A DNA stretch of 64,000 bases from Aphanomyces cochlioides (GCA_019828595.1 JAHQRK010000008.1:1860001-1924000), one strand, 5' to 3'. Positions 8,042 to 20,189 are shown, numbered from the stretch's first letter. The notes: generated by a model not told the origin, from the letters alone. Translations and numbers: made by a program.

Positions 8042-10256
8042 CTATGCCAAGATCGTCTTGTTTGCGCTTGGCAGTCTTCTTCGGTTTTTCGAAAGCCGTC
8101 GTCGCGCTTTTGGTCGTGCCGATAGTTGGTGGGAGAACATTAGTTGGTCCTTGATGTAGCAGTTCCGGTGGCATACCCATGTCTTCGTCTTGTTTTGGAG
8201 ACTGAACTTGGGAGATACTTTGAGCACCACCAGGAAGGACTTTAGTGAGGTCGATGACCTTGCCTTGTTTGGGTCGCTTGGCTTCAGGTTGAGGTTCACC
8301 AACTGGTTGTTCAGGAGGTGCTTGAACAGGATTTTCAAGCCAATCCAAGTCCAGGCAATGTGCCGAACGGTTGTTTTCGCGTGGCACGGTGGACTTGACA
8401 TAATCCTTCACAAAGACAGCATAGTAGACCCCATCGAGCGATCGGGTGGACATTGATTTTGAGTGGCGAAGGCAGCTCGTTCTGTCGGAAATATACTCGC
8501 CAGATATTTCCATGACACGCTCCGCCTTGGACAGTCGATTTGTAGCCTTGTAAAATTGGACTCGTCTTGCTTCGTCGGAGTAAGCGTATCAACTTTTTCG
8601 AGTCAAAGTCGACGCGCACTCCAATGATGTCGACGAAGTAGTGGTCGTGGATCGAAATAGAGGAATCCCGTTGACCTCGTTGACTTTGTTGTCATGGTGC
8701 CGAAACCGGATATGGATTTCCAAGAATGGTAATCGTCTGACCAAACATGGCGGTCTTCGTGTCTTCACTCGCCACGTGAGTAACAAGGTCACCATCCCGG
8801 GCCTTGTTCACTTGGACAAATTCGGGCAACTGTGCCGCCCATGGAGCAGAGTCATTCTCGGAAAAGATCGACGAGATAATCTTGTCGTTGGAGTGTTACG
8901 AGAGCGCAGAGCCAGTCGTCACCCAAAAGTGGGTCACTGCTTGCTTCTGCGGGTAAGGTATGGCCTCTTGCATGGCTTCCAACATGGCTTCATCGGTCAT
9001 GATCGTCGTCGGCCATTTGGATAAGCTTGAGTAATTGCTCGCGAGAGGGTCGGGCAAACACCATTGGGACCTTTGGCTTGCCATTCGCAGCCTTGGCATT
9101 CTTGACAGCAGCAGCAAAGCTTAAAGGAGGTGCTGGAGATGGTGACGAATCGGTCGCATCATTTTGACTCCGTCGAGGTGGTTGATCGGCATCAGCGGGG
9201 GCATGTTGTTCTTGAGATGTTTCGTTTTTGTTTTCATCTTGAGATAGACGTGATGAGTCAGTGGCCATCTCGACGAAAGGAGTCTCACTGGTGCCAACCC
9301 CAACGAAGGCATGGGGGGTGATGTTCACCGGGCTTTGCCGATCAACTAGTCCCTCTCCAGATGATACTCCTTCGACGAGACGGCCGGGATGTTCGCAGTT
9401 GTTGGAGTCGTCGTTTTCTTGTTGAGACAAAGAGGTTTGACTGCTGGTGGAGGGCGTGCTTAAGCCGCCGCTGAGATCAGCGACTGCTGTTTGACCGTCT
9501 CCGGTAGCAGGGTCTTCAGTGCGTTCGGCATGGTAATTTGACAAAGGAGGCCCTTCGTGGATACGATCCTCATCCACCAACACCATATCGGACTGATCCA
9601 AAGTGTTCTTGGGACTTCGTGGCAAGAAATCGTCGCAGAATTGAGGCGGGCATTTGCTTGCCCGCTCATCTCTTGCATCTTCCAGAACCTTCTCGACAGT
9701 TCCAGGCAAGCCTTCACTTGACTGAAGCGAGTTGTTCTTGGGACTTCGTGGCAAGATATCATCCGATAAATGAGACGGGTGCATGCTTGCCCGCTCATCT
9801 CTTGCATCTTCGAGAACATTCTCGAAATTTCCAGGCCTTCAGTCGAAAAAGCTTGAGGACCTTCACTCCCAGAGGTGCTTCGAGAAACTTCCAGAATGTT
9901 CGACGGGTCTTCGGGCAAGAAGAGCGACGGGGCGGGTCAGATTTTGCCTGGCGCATGTGGGACGATACGCGAGGAATCGGAGAGAACATGCGAGAGGAGG
10001 TCGCAGTTCAAGAACGTTGAGCTTGGGGCAAAGGGACGCGGCCAGAGGCAGAGCGACCACCCGAGCGTTGAGCGCTCGGGGCAGTTGCCTTGGCGATCGG
10101 AGGCGCTGCATTCACAAGGTCTTCCATGTCAATGTCGATGGCATTGTCTTGGATGGACTGGCCCGTGTTGGTATCCGTCAGGTCAACGGTGCCTTGGGCT
10201 GACGAAGGAGCAGCAGGGCGAGGTTTGTCTTGGCGTGTAGCGCGGGTAGCAACCAT
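8042..10256 (-). pseudogene. Decayed LINE ORF1
   Basis: It starts with ATG at 10256 (MVATRATRQDK, like MVATRSTNPR of family B). The frame breaks repeatedly. A middle piece (8990-9784) carries PLSFAAAVKNAK and FARPSREQLLKLIQ, which parallel the region before LTRPTTEYLDKLMQL in family C. The 3' pieces hold VYYAVFVKDYVKS and AHCLDLDWLENP, parallel to TYNVFVKDYEKSS and PHCLDLDQLVES of C. A stop near 10008 and at least four frame changes make it non-coding now. Confidence 0.75.
9604..9863 (-). repeat. Imperfect 130-bp tandem duplication inside ORF1 remnant
   Basis: The segments beginning at 9604 and 9734 both start gttcttgggacttcgtggca and both contain gcccgctcatctcttgcatc. In protein this repeats the motif DDxLPRSPKN plus DARDERASK. 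The N-terminal half of the family B ORF1 also has repeated short modules (around FSKN), so expansion in this region recurs. Confidence 0.7.
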
Positions 10257-10310
10257 GTTGTCAGAGCGAGAGTACAGTGGTACTGCGAGGTAGCTGGCAA
10301 TTTGGAAACT

Positions 10311-10324
10311 GCTCCTATGGCTCA
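10311..10324 (+). repeat. tRNA-Met 14-nt half-site
   Basis: gctcctatggctca equals nt 1-14 of the tRNA. Here it is wedged between the 5' end of the old remnant and the 3' end of the family C LINE, so the C element inserted into the tRNA regenerated by the earlier one. Confidence 0.9.
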
Positions 10325-10334
10325 GTGTACAATC

Positions 10335-10359
10335 GCGTATATTAAATTTAATTATACGC
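10335..10359 (-). other. 3'-terminal hairpin, family C
   Basis: GCGTATA and TATACGC form a perfect 7-bp stem around an AT-rich, itself nearly palindromic centre, 10 nt from the element 3' end. It occupies the same place as the hairpins of families A and B but is unrelated in sequence, which suggests a structure read by the reverse transcriptase. Confidence 0.6.
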
Positions 10360-10611
10360 TAAATAGTAATGACCGTCATTAATCACTCTTGAGTGAATAA
10401 TAATGGTGCTTGTGAGATTTAAACTCAAGAAGTTTTACCTCTTGAAACTTGATTTCTGTTGTATCAGTTGATACAGTGCAATGTTGACACTTGACACGTC
10501 GAATCTTGGACTTGGGTGAGGGTCATCATGTTTCGTGACAAGGTGACTGATCTTGGGTGGTGTAGACATGGGACAGAAGTGTCTGGTCTTCGTCATCAGA
10601 TGGCTGTGGAA

Positions 10612-10730
10612 TAATCTTGGACGGGGCCATCATCTGGAGAACTCCCAAATGTTGGCTTGACTAATCTTGGACGGGACCAGTGCCATAGGAAATATCCACA
10701 TGTTGGTTGGACTCATCTTGGACGGAGCAG
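10612..10730 (-). repeat. Degenerate 50-51 bp tandem repeats in 3' UTR, family C
   Basis: The motif t(a/c)atcttggacgg recurs at 10612, 10662 and 10713, with further shared words (atgttgg before each). A looser relative, atcttggac, appears near 10503. These are LINE 3' UTR minisatellite-type repeats. Confidence 0.6.
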
Positions 10731-12216
10731 ATTTCTTGTCTCAATGGCGCGTCATTGTCGGAACATAGGTGCGCTGTGTCCAAATGTTTCTTCGGCCACA
10801 TCTTGTATCTTGATTTTTGTATAGGGCGTCTTGGAGTCCACTCGTTGGGTAGTGTGAAATTCTTGAGGATGAGATTGGAGAACTTCCTTGTGGATTTAAT
10901 GGCTGCGGCTTCATTTTCCGATTTGCCTGCTGCCCAACACACCGTCAGGCTGCCTCTCCGTCCGTTGCCTCGCTTTGGTTGCTTGCCTCTCGTTTGCGTT
11001 CCTTCTCGTCCGTGGTTTGGCCTTGCTTGTCCGACGTTGTTCCCTCTGCATTGAAGCTCGTTGTTGCCGTCGCTGTTGTCTCTGCCGTGTGGCTGCTCGC
11101 TTGTCTCTGTTTTGGCCGTGTCGCTGTCGCTTTCGTCTCTACGCTCATGGTGCTTTGGCTGCTTCCTCTCCATGTTCGTGGTGCTGCTGCTACGATGGGC
11201 GTTTCCAAGGAAGAATTTCAAGGCGTTGAAGACATCAAGGCGTTCAAGACTTGGTTTTTTGAAGCTATGGCTCCGAATGGCGACCATCCTGTGTACTTCG
11301 CTCGTCGGAGGAAGGGGTGGTAGAAGGAGTCTGAACTGCCAGCGATGGGGGCCTTCCTGGAGGGCTCTCTACACATATGGACGTCTTCTCGCAATGACCC
11401 CGGTCTGAGGGTAGCGGTTGACTTGCTTCGACATTTTTTGGCCTCAATTCATGGAGCCGGACAGTTCTGCGGAAGTGTATGTTGGCTGACTCCCTTCATG
11501 CATGGATGCAGGGCTAAGAACCTGGTCAGTTCGTGTCCGTGGAAGTGGATTGAGTGCTTTGGGTTTGCCTCTTTTTGGGTTTGTCTCTTTATGGCTTTAT
11601 GCCTTTCGGCCTTTGGCCTTGATTTTGGGTGTCCCTTTCTTTTTACTCCTTTGTTGGAGCCCCCGGGGGTAGCGGTCAAGTCAAGACTTCGTCGGAAAAG
11701 GAGGTTTGGCGACTTTGGCTTTGATGACTTGTTTGTGTAGGGTGGCGAGCGCGCGCGATATTTGCTTTTTGTGTTTGTTGGCGATCAAGTTTGGCGATTT
11801 TCGACTTCAAGAAAGCGCGAAGAAACGTGGGGGTTAGCACACGAGCGCAGCTATGGGCGGCCCGTTCACCAACTTTCGGTAAGTTTCTTCTTTGTCTTTG
11901 TGGCTTGACTTTTGCTTAGTTTGCTTTTGGTTTGCGACGAAACCTTCTGAAAATCGCTAAGTCTTCAAGAAATTTCTCGCCGATTTCACGCGAAGCGCTG
12001 CCCAAATTCTTAATTTTGTAATTCAGCCTTGAATTACCAATTTTTCTTGTGCTTTTTGGTTTGATTTCAAGTTTGCCTTGGCTGCAAGTAAGTTGGGCAG
12101 CTAGAATCACTTCTAACTTGAAAATTTAGTTTGAATTTGCATTGGATCGATCAAGTTCAAATCCACTCTTGAAATTTGGAGCGGCTTTATGTTGGCTGAA
12201 GAAGGCGAGTCGATTT
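10731..12216 (-). other. Long 3' region of family C, no recognised ORF
   Basis: About 1.5 kb between the ORF2 stop and the repeats. A 208-codon frame (10661-11287, ATG at 11287) encodes a hydrophilic, low-complexity sequence without chromodomain or peptidase-like motifs. A short very basic frame lies at 11449-11679. Neither resembles ORF3 of family A. It may be decayed coding sequence or UTR. Confidence 0.4.
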
Positions 12217-15200
12217 TTATGAAGTTGATCCTCCGCGTCCATGACTTGCAAACGCCTTGGTATGTCGTTTGAAATATTCCTTGTTTTGAGTTTGTCGTTT
12301 TAGGACAACAAGAATGCGGTTGACGGTTTGGAGCGTCTGCTCATCGTTATTTTGACGAAGCCATCGGCGGACGTTTGAACTCCAAAACGTGAACGCGATA
12401 TCATTGAGAGCAGGTATGTATGGTGTTGGAGCATTGTCGAATTTGACTCGGTTGCGGTGTGTCCATAGGAGATGAAGGATGGTGCACATCAACATGAACC
12501 ATAACTGGTGCAACAAGTCCTTGTGCGGAGACCAACGCCTTGCGACTTGAAAGGAGTCAAGATTTTCAATCCAATCCCAACTGAAGCGTAATCCGAATGG
12601 ACCCCAAGCTTCTCTGTGAGGTAACCAAACACTGCGGATCCGTCGGCAATCCATGAATAAATGCTGCTTAGTCTCGCGTTCGTAGCACTGGGGATAGCAG
12701 CATTGTACAGCATTGGGGTGAGCAGATTCCATGAATCGAAACTTGTCGCTAACGGGAAGAATGTCATAGATAGCACGAAACCAAACGTCCGCCTGAACTG
12801 GTGTAACAATCTTGGACAATAGCTTGACGTATCTCGACAGGTAAACGCTGATCGTTTTCTTGTCTGGTCTCATTGATGTTTCTAGGGGATGCTTCTTCGT
12901 CATTGGCGGTGCATGGAAGGTTATCTGCTTCAGTATCTTGGCTGTCCAGGAACAGAAAGGTATGTCTTGTTCATTGTGTCGAAAGACAATGAAGCTTTGT
13001 TGTTCAGGACTACGTGGAACTGCACCTGCAACCGGCACGTCAGCCTGAGTCCAAACATCGGTTGCCATTGAGGTCAAGAGCTTGTAGAAGTGTTGGAAAC
13101 TCGTTGGAATTGGTGAGTCATCGACAAAGTCGTCTTCGAGTGCGGTCATCATGGCTTTGAATTCGTCGTAGGTTGGCCATGTCCTTGTTGGAGTCAAGAA
13201 ATCTTGCAAGCTTTGAAAGCCACTGCGGGCCAAGTGACGATACCAATCGCGATGATTTTTCAACTTGATCGCCAAGGAAGACGTCCCCTCTCGACCGAAC
13301 ACTTGGAACAGTGGGTGCGACGACAACCAAATCGGCATTTGGATCATCTGATGAATTGTAGGTTCATGTGGCGTTTTGGCAGTCATTGGAATTTTTGCCC
13401 AATGCTTCCAAATGTCTTGCCACAATGGCGACAGCAAATTGCGTTGGACAAGCTTGTTGTTGAGCGATGGATGGTATACCAAGAAATCCCACCGATCATT
13501 ACGAGAATATGGGCTCATACATCGGCGCAATCGATCTGAAGGTAAAATTGCCCACAATTGCGATGTATCATGCTCCTCTTTGACTAGAAGCTGGAGCCGT
13601 ATGAGTCGTTGTTTGCGAATAGTTGAGGCTATGTGAGGCACTTTCAAGCCAATTTTTGGGTCGTGCACAAGGCCACCAGCAGCAAGAGCCAGATATTTTT
13701 CTGTCGTTTGAGTCCTGCGACTGAGAACAAATTTGTTCACCATGGATTGCCACTGCTGAATGGTACTGTCTTGAATTGGTAAAACCATGGTGTAATGCCA
13801 CAACTGTGATAGGAGCATGGTGTTTACGAGTAATCTTCGACCTTTGATCGTTCTCGCTCGACACGCCCAAGTGGTGAAGGATTTGTAGAACTTGTCGGTG
13901 ATGGTTTTGATTTGTAGGTTTGGATCCAAGTTATGACCTAGGTGGATGCCCAGATACTTGACTGGAATTCCACTGGGAACCATATTCAATCTCGGGTGGT
14001 GGACAACGGGCTGTTTGCTGTCGAGAGTGAGTACTTTGCTTTTGCTCCTGTTTAACTCGGCGCCAGAGTGACGACAAAACTTGTCGACAAGTTGCAATTG
14101 CGCTTCAAGGTCTACCAGAGATCCAGAAACAAGGGTTGTGTCGTCTGCGAACAAGAGGACCGAAGCGATCCCTCCTTCTGCGTTGGAAAAGGCGAAGCCG
14201 CGCTCCGGGTGGTTGCGTAACAATTGTGCAAGTGGCTCGATCGTCATCACAAACAACATTGAAGACAAAGGGTCACCTTGCTTGACTCCCCGCGTTGGAT
14301 GGAACGGCTGTGTAAGTTCTCCATTGATGTTCAAACTTACTTTGGTGTCTTTGTAGAGGAGTTTGATCCAGTTAATAAAGTTGTCTCCCACATTAAACTT
14401 TTGGAGTACTTGATACATGAAGTTGTGGTTCACGCGGTCATAAGCTTTCTCGAAATCCAAGAACATGGCGTAAGCTTCTTCACTGAATGTTGTGCAATAA
14501 TGCTGAAGATCTTGAAGGAAAATGACGTGATCATGAATACGTCTGCCTTTGACGAATCCATTTTGCTCTGGTTGGATGATACTTGGCAATACATGCGATA
14601 GCCTGTAGGCCAAAGCTCTCGACAAGACCTTCACCTCCACTGGAATCAATGCAATGGGACGATAGTTGGCGGGATTCCGACGTCGCCGCCCTTGAAGAGC
14701 AATGAGATTGCTGACCATCGCTGGAAGTCAAGTAAGCTTCCCTTGCGACTTCGATCTTGAAACACAATTCGTAGAATTTCGCCGAAGAGAAGTGAGTCCA
14801 CTTGGTAAAAACAAGCTGGGAATCCATCGATGCCAGGCGACTTGTGTGGATTCATTGTTCTTATGGATTGAGCGAGTTCCGCCGCTGTCATTGGTATATC
14901 TAGCGAAGCGGACTCGTCCTCTGACAGTTCGCGTTCCAGGACTTCAAGGAAGGAGTTGAGCTCTTCAGTGTTTCTGTTTGACACGACGTCATCGTCAGTC
15001 ATGACTGCAGACCAATGGTTATTGAATGCTTGGTGGATTTCTTCAGGTATGTCTGTGATGTTCCCTTCACTGTCATAACATTCCACGATAGGAACTGCGT
15101 AACGACTTGATTGGGGCTTTCGAAAGAAGTGAGATGTAGCCGCTTCGTTGTGCGTGGCATGGAAGTCAAAGCTGAGGTCGGCGCGACGTTGTTTTATCTC

Positions 15201-16367
15201 TTGTTTACGTTCTTCATAGTTGGCTTTTGCGACCTCGAGCGCGTCATCGTTGATCCGTCGTTGTCGATGTTTCAATTGAGCTTGAAGCCACTGAATTTGA
15301 GCCGCTTGAAGTTCATTGCGCTGGTCGGTTATCAATCGAGCATGATACTTCTGCAGGAACTTCTTCGTCCGATGTTTCCAACGGGACCACAGTGATCCTG
15401 GCTCCTGAGATGCTCTCAACTCATTGAGGAGTGCATTTTTGATGGCTTCTCTTACTTCTGAGATGGTCATCAATTCTTTTGGTAATTTCCAATAGCTCTT
15501 CTGGCGCTTAATTTGGATAGGCTGAAGCTCCACGAAGTGCCAAAGGTGGTCGGTGTCTGCTGTGGGTTCGAAGTATTCCGTTGTACGAACCCAGCTAGAT
15601 AAGATTGGATCCAGCAGAATGTAATCCAGCCGATTGAGTCTTTGAGGTGACGAATAAACTCTTCGTGTAGGATTGTAGCTGCGCCAAGCGTCCACGACAT
15701 TGAGCTCTTGGATCCAAGCAAAGCAAGATTGTCGGTGAGTGTGATGATTTGAAACTTCTGACCCCCTGGAATCAAGGTCTCTGTCCATTGGAAGGTTGAA
15801 GTCACCCAAGACGACATGCCTCGAGTTGAGCGGAAAATTTCGCGGCAAGGAATTGAAGAACGCGTCACGTTCATTGTCTTGCACTGGCGCGTATATATTG
15901 TGGTAATAAATCGGATCATCACCCCACATAGAGCTAACCACCATGTAGCGATCCTCGATGTCGTATTGAGTTTCGTGATGAAGATGTTCGAAACCCGGCG
16001 CTGTGGCTTGGAAGACCATCGCAACACCACCTGAGCGGTATTGCTCGACTTGGTCGGAATTTTGTCGATGGTCGTTTGAAGCAAGGAAGTACTGGTCTTT
16101 GCCAAGAGCATGCGTCAAGTGGAATTGGAACTTGTCGAATTGCACGATACCAGCAAATTTGGTCTCTTGTAAGCCGACAATGTTGTACCTCGAGATCATG
16201 GAATTTACAAGTAAGTTTCCACTATCTCTCGATACACCATTGATATTGGCTGTGGCGATAGATAACTTGGATAGCGAAGAGTTTGGAAAGGATGGTTGCG
16301 TTGAGTTTGTTGGTGGATTGTTTGGGTATGTTTGTGGTTGACCTTGCACAACAGCCGCGAGGACTTT
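12217..16367 (-). pseudogene. ORF2 of family C (EN-RT-CCHC), one frameshift
   Basis: AP-type endonuclease then reverse transcriptase. EN motifs: TANINGV, GLQETKF, NIYAPV, LGDFNLP, NRLDYILLD and DTDHLWHF. RT motifs: NYRPIALIPVEV, NGFVKGRRIHDHV, FLDFEKAYDRVNH, GVKQGDPLSS, FADDTTLV and YLGIHLG. Near the C-terminus is CX3CX7HX4C (CCYPQCYERETKQHLFMDC). The frame breaks between the two halves at about 14674-14678, where one base is missing in GGAA just before the codons for NPANYRP. No ATG precedes the EN catalytic Asn; the frame emerges from the ORF1 stop at 16366-16368 in the +1 frame. With one base restored the protein would be about 1380 residues. Confidence 0.88.
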
Positions 16368-16368
16368 A
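16352..16368 (-). promoter_or_regulatory. ORF1 stop / ORF2 entry, family C
   Basis: The sense sequence TAAAGTCCTCGCGGCTG combines the ORF1 stop with the first ORF2 codons in the +1 frame. It matches family A at 15 of 17 positions, though the flanks have diverged. See the entry at 38804-38820. Confidence 0.55.
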
Positions 16369-19054
16369 GTACAAGAGGATGTGTCGGCGCTGCAGACGGG
16401 TATTGTCCTGGCCGACGAATGCCGTTGACGAGTTGTTTGTAGGTTGATATGCGTCCAGGCTGAGTTGCCAGATCCACGAAGTCATTTCCGTTTTGCACAA
16501 GTAGTGCAATTCCTCTGCGAATTGTTGTCCAAACGGCGATTTCAACAGCGCCCAGAGCGTATTCGATGCAAGCATCCTTACATGCTTGGTTGGGAGCCAC
16601 TCAACGGGTTGGCGTGTGAGGTAAAGTAGCCAAATGTCATTCTTGAAGACTAACGGTGCTTGGACAGAGAGCCATAACTCGAATGCTGAGAGGGCGTCTT
16701 CGACGTGCTCAGATGAAAAGGCTGGATGGTTTGCGGCGTCCTTGAAGAACTCGGGAGAGTTTGAGATTTCTTCAAGTCGTGACCACCGTGGGTGTTCCTG
16801 GAACATAAATTTGAACCCGTTGGTGAATGAATCCACTAAAGGAAGTTGAGTCGCGGCAATCCATCGATGCCAGGTATGCATTCGGACGACTTTGGAGTAT
16901 TCATGGTACGAATTGATAGCGAGTTTGGTGAGCACGACGTTCATGCTTTGAGGTTGCGTGTGGATTATCTTCCACAAAGAGTCCACATTGCACCGTCGGA
17001 TCGAATCGACTACATCAAGTTCTGTTCCTGAGTAGTCTGTGGTTGCGATGACTTGAGTGTGTTGCTCGAAGGAGGTTCCGTCTTCAGCACTTTGTTGCAG
17101 GACATTCATGAACTCTTCCATGGTAAGGTTGTCTGGATGCCAGTCGAGTTTGTTGCTAACGACGTGTTGCTTCTTGACGTAGGCAGACTTCATGGCCGCT
17201 ACGTCGGTGGGGAGTTTGTTGACTTTTGGTATGTACACTCGAGTTGAAACATCTTGATGTATTTCAAGTGTGCGTGTGCTGGCCTCGATTTGATTGAGGA
17301 CATCGAAGAAGTTGTCGGATGCCCACGACTTGACAGTCGGCGATGACTGCTGAACTGCCGTTCTCTTCTTGCGTCGTGGTGCTTCAAATCCGTCTTCTTC
17401 GCCGGTCTGACTTGTGTTTCTCTTGGTAGATTTGGCATCGACTTCCATCTCTTCTCCCTTATCAGCGTTGCGGCCATCAAGGGAGGAGGTGCTGTCGTTC
17501 GTTTGTTGATTGGGATCATTATTGGATTCCTCGACTTCCATTTCCTCGGCTTGTTCCTCCTGCTGAGGTTCTTCCGTTTGGTTGGAGCCTTATTGCAACT
17601 CCTCGACTTCCATTTCCTCGCCTTGTTCCTCCTGCTGAGGCTTAGCTGCTTCGCGGGGTGGCTGGTCGTCGGTCTTTGGACGCTTGGGTTGTTGTTGCGA
17701 TTCTGATTCTTCTTCCTTGTGGGGACTTGACGGCTGTGAAGCCATAGACTCCACGAGTTGGTCAAGATCCAAGCAATGAGGAGAACGCGCGCCCGTACGT
17801 TGGCTTGACTTTTCGTAGTCTTTGACGAAGACATTGTAGGTTACTCCGTCCATGCGCAATTGATCGGTGGCGTGTCCGTTAACAATGAGTTGATTAGGAG
17901 CGGTTGACTCCAAGAAGTAAACCCTCCACACATTCGACTGGCACGTGATATTGGGTAAATGTTGACGGTACGCTTGAAAGACTGGTTTTGTCTTGAGTCG
18001 CTTCAATAGGCGAAACAGTTTGTCCGTATCAAAGTTGAAACGGATACCAACAATATCCATGAAGTAAAGTGCATCCATTGGGTCTTTTGGCGCTTTTGAT
18101 CCTCCCGAGAAGTGACGCGGCGTCTTGTTGGTTGTGGCTGTCGAGAATGGGTACGACTTGCCATAGATGGAGATCTCTTGACCTTCCAATTCAGAGCGAA
18201 CGAATGGCGACGTGATAGACACCACGATATCACCATCGCGTGCCTTGTTGAGTTGAACAAACTCGAGCAAGAGGTGAGCCCAAGAAGCCTGGGCGTTCTC
18301 CTTGAAGATTGCGGCAATGAGTTTCTCATTGGAGAACTCGCGGTCTTTGAAAGCGTCGCCCGTTATGATCCACACTGTGGCGGTAGCTGTTTTTGGTTTC
18401 GAAGGTGTGGCGTCTGAAATGACTTGTAGGACTTCATCCTCGTCAGCTTCTTCGTTGCGAGCAAGTTGCATCAACTTGTCGAGATACTCGGTCGTCGGGC
18501 GGGTCAAGACGGTCTTCACCCGCTCCGTAGTAGGTTTCCCTACCCCTTTGCGTAACAAATCCGCATAGGTCAATTTTTGAGGTGCTGGTTGCACGTGGCG
18601 GAGTTCCTTCGGGGTCCGAGAGGTCGACATGGAGTCGAGTGCCAGGTGCGTTGTTCGAAGGAGTTGGTGGTGATGTTTCTTCATTAGGTGGCGAGTCATT
18701 TGAGCCAGGAGCGCTCATTGCGGCTTCAGCAGCGCGAGCGAGCGGCGCATCGTCTCGGTTGTGAGACTCGGCGGTTGGCTCGGGACTTGGAACGTTTCGA
18801 GCGTTCGAGTCGGTGGAAGGTTCCAGTGATTCACGACACTCGTTTGGAGGCTGCGACAAGTGATCAGCATCCTCACGAGAGTCCAAAGAGGTGCTCGCGA
18901 CGAGCAGTGGTTCGGTCATCGGCGCATCGACAAGAGGTGCAAAGGACGAGGTTTCATCGTGGTGGTTGTTTTCATTAGGCATGCGACCATAAGAGTCTTC
19001 AAAGGCGCGAGCGCTGGGAGCATTGGCGGTAGCTGACATGGCGGTGGACGACAT
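16366..19054 (-). pseudogene. ORF1 of family C, one frameshift and one nonsense codon
   Basis: LINE ORF1 product, presumed RNA-binding. It starts at ATG 19054 (MSSTAMSATANAP) with a low-complexity acidic N-terminus. A frame change occurs at the T5 run 18574-18578, where one extra base fits. An in-frame TAA follows at 17592-17590 between two acidic Q/E-rich modules (QQEEQGEEMEVEE and QQEEQAEEMEVEE), which are duplicated. The middle part (FFDTDK-like region with NVWRVYFLES, YNVFVKDYEKSS) resembles an RRM-like fold, by analogy only. No CCHC knuckle is seen. It ends at TAA 16366-16368, overlapping the ORF2 entry. Confidence 0.8.
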
Positions 19055-19136
19055 ACTTCACTTCACTTGGGAGGCGGGAGGGGTACCTTACTTGAACTGA
19101 CTACTGATTTGAGTGGATGACGGAAAAAGTAAAAGT

Positions 19137-19209
19137 GCTCCTATGGCTCAGTTGGTAGAGCGTCAGTCTCATAATCTGAAGGTCGCCAGTTCGATCCTGG
19201 CTGGGAGCA
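19137..19209 (+). tRNA. tRNA-Met: tRNA-Met(CAU), elongator
   Basis: A 73-nt gene without intron or encoded CCA. Acceptor stem 1-7/66-72 (GCTCCTA/TGGGAGC), D-stem GCTC/GAGC, anticodon loop CTCATAA (anticodon CAT), T-stem GCCAG/CTGGC with loop TTCGATC, discriminator A. The anticodon stem closes with a T31-T39 mismatch. G1-C72 and a normal T-loop mark it as elongator, not initiator. The A box is TGGCTCAGTTGG and the B box GGTCGCCAGTTCGATCC-like. It abuts the 5' end of the family C LINE, so its 5' flank is LINE sequence. Confidence 0.96.
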
Positions 19210-19223
19210 GCCTCTTTCATCCC

Positions 19224-19228
19224 TTTTT
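19224..19228 (+). terminator. Pol III terminator of tRNA-Met
   Basis: A T5 run starts 15 nt after the tRNA 3' end (catcccTTTTTcttg). The same run follows every complete tRNA in the array at the same distance. Confidence 0.75.
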
Positions 19229-20189
19229 CTTGCCGCACTTGAACCGACATTCTCACAAAATCAAGCACACTACCATCGACACACAACAAGTATCACTCTG
19301 TCCCCTCGTCGTCCAAATAGCACCACCAGTCAACTAACACACACATTCCATTTGCCACACAAGGCCAGACGCATCGAAATGTTGTACCAACACACTACTC
19401 AATATACCTGCACCGACATATGCGCAAGTCTGTGAACGCGGCCAAAAACATCGCTCGTTCAGTCCTCCTGAGATCTCTTCTTTGCATGCACTCATGCCAC
19501 TTTGTGTCGTGACAACAAGAACACTACTAAACACCGCGGTCCCAATCACTGATCACATGTATTACCTCGTTAGACGCAGAGGCTTAATATTGAATCCCCA
19601 CGTTGCTTGATAAACGAAAGGTTGACAATACGACAGGAAAAACTCACGAACGTCTCACTCTTAGCTCTCAAAAGCAGTTCAATAGTGCCAGTGATTTCGA
19701 TAGTAGTGTCTACAGTCGAAATGAACCAGGGATCGTAGAGTCTCCATATTGCGAATACTTTTACACAAATGAATGCCGCTGTGGCTACAGTGGTAAAGTG
19801 TCAATGGGTTTGTTTTGAATGGAATGAGAAGTGTGTTTACGCAAGGACTCGATGTGTTTGTGCGCATCCTTCCAGCAAGCATACATCAAGAAAAGTGTAG
19901 CGTCGGTCACCGGGGTAAACGCCATGCATTTGTATATGTTTCTAAGGTTCAAGAATACATGAGAAAGGATCCGTCGATGAGTTCCAGCATTTTTAGTCGT
20001 TGGTGGCATGTATGAAGTCTTGTAGACGTCAGTATCTCTATTTTTGAGGTGGTTTCAAGTGGAAGAAATGTTTGAATTTTTGGTAAGGCGAAAGATGGAG
20101 TGCGAGTAGTTTGAGACGAGAGTGGGGTATGAATAGGAAGGTGTTTGAATGGTGGATTTAGAATTTGAAGTGTCTAATCAAGGCATGCC

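Larger units (their letters stand above)
8042..10310 (-). mobile_element. LINE remnant (5' part only, ORF1), tRNA-Met-targeted
   Basis: The right end is a true LINE 5' end: it carries the same terminal sequence as families A and B (ggtagctggcaa, then ttggaaact) and abuts gctcctatggctca at 10311. Leftward only about two thirds of ORF1 survives; ORF2 and the 3' end are absent, so the element was cut by a later deletion or rearrangement. Coding similarity is to the ORF1 of family C, although its 5' terminus resembles A/B. It marks the oldest recognisable insertion and shows that the tRNA array once extended at least this far left. Confidence 0.8.
10325..19136 (-). mobile_element. Full-length family C LINE inserted in tRNA-Met
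   Basis: An 8812-bp non-LTR element without LTRs or a poly(A) tail. Its 3' end starts directly after the half-site at 10311-10324, and its 5' end abuts the complete tRNA at 19137. Order in sense direction: short 5' UTR (about 80 nt), ORF1, ORF2, and a long 3' region (10325-12216). The 5' terminal sequence differs from families A and B. ORF1 and ORF2 are both interrupted, so this copy is not autonomous as assembled. It is the most diverged of the three families yet uses the identical insertion site. Confidence 0.9.

Noticed and set aside
10661..11287. 208-codon ORF as a family C ORF3
   Set aside because: It is low-complexity and hydrophilic with no motif shared with family A ORF3; retained only as a note in the 3' region.
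19137..19331. Plus-strand ORF starting MAQLVERQSHNLK in every unit
   Set aside because: It is a translation of the tRNA gene itself running into the spacer, a well-known type of spurious protein.
19785..19960. A-box-like tgtggctacagtgg and B-box-like ggttcaagaat in the spacer, suggesting a second Pol III gene
   Set aside because: The two are about 150 bp apart, the B box is poor, and no cloverleaf or T-run follows.
19210..20189. Six or so 64-74-codon ORFs repeated in each spacer
   Set aside because: They occur on both strands, overlap, lack any domain, and recur only because the unit recurs; spacer variants change residues without constraint.
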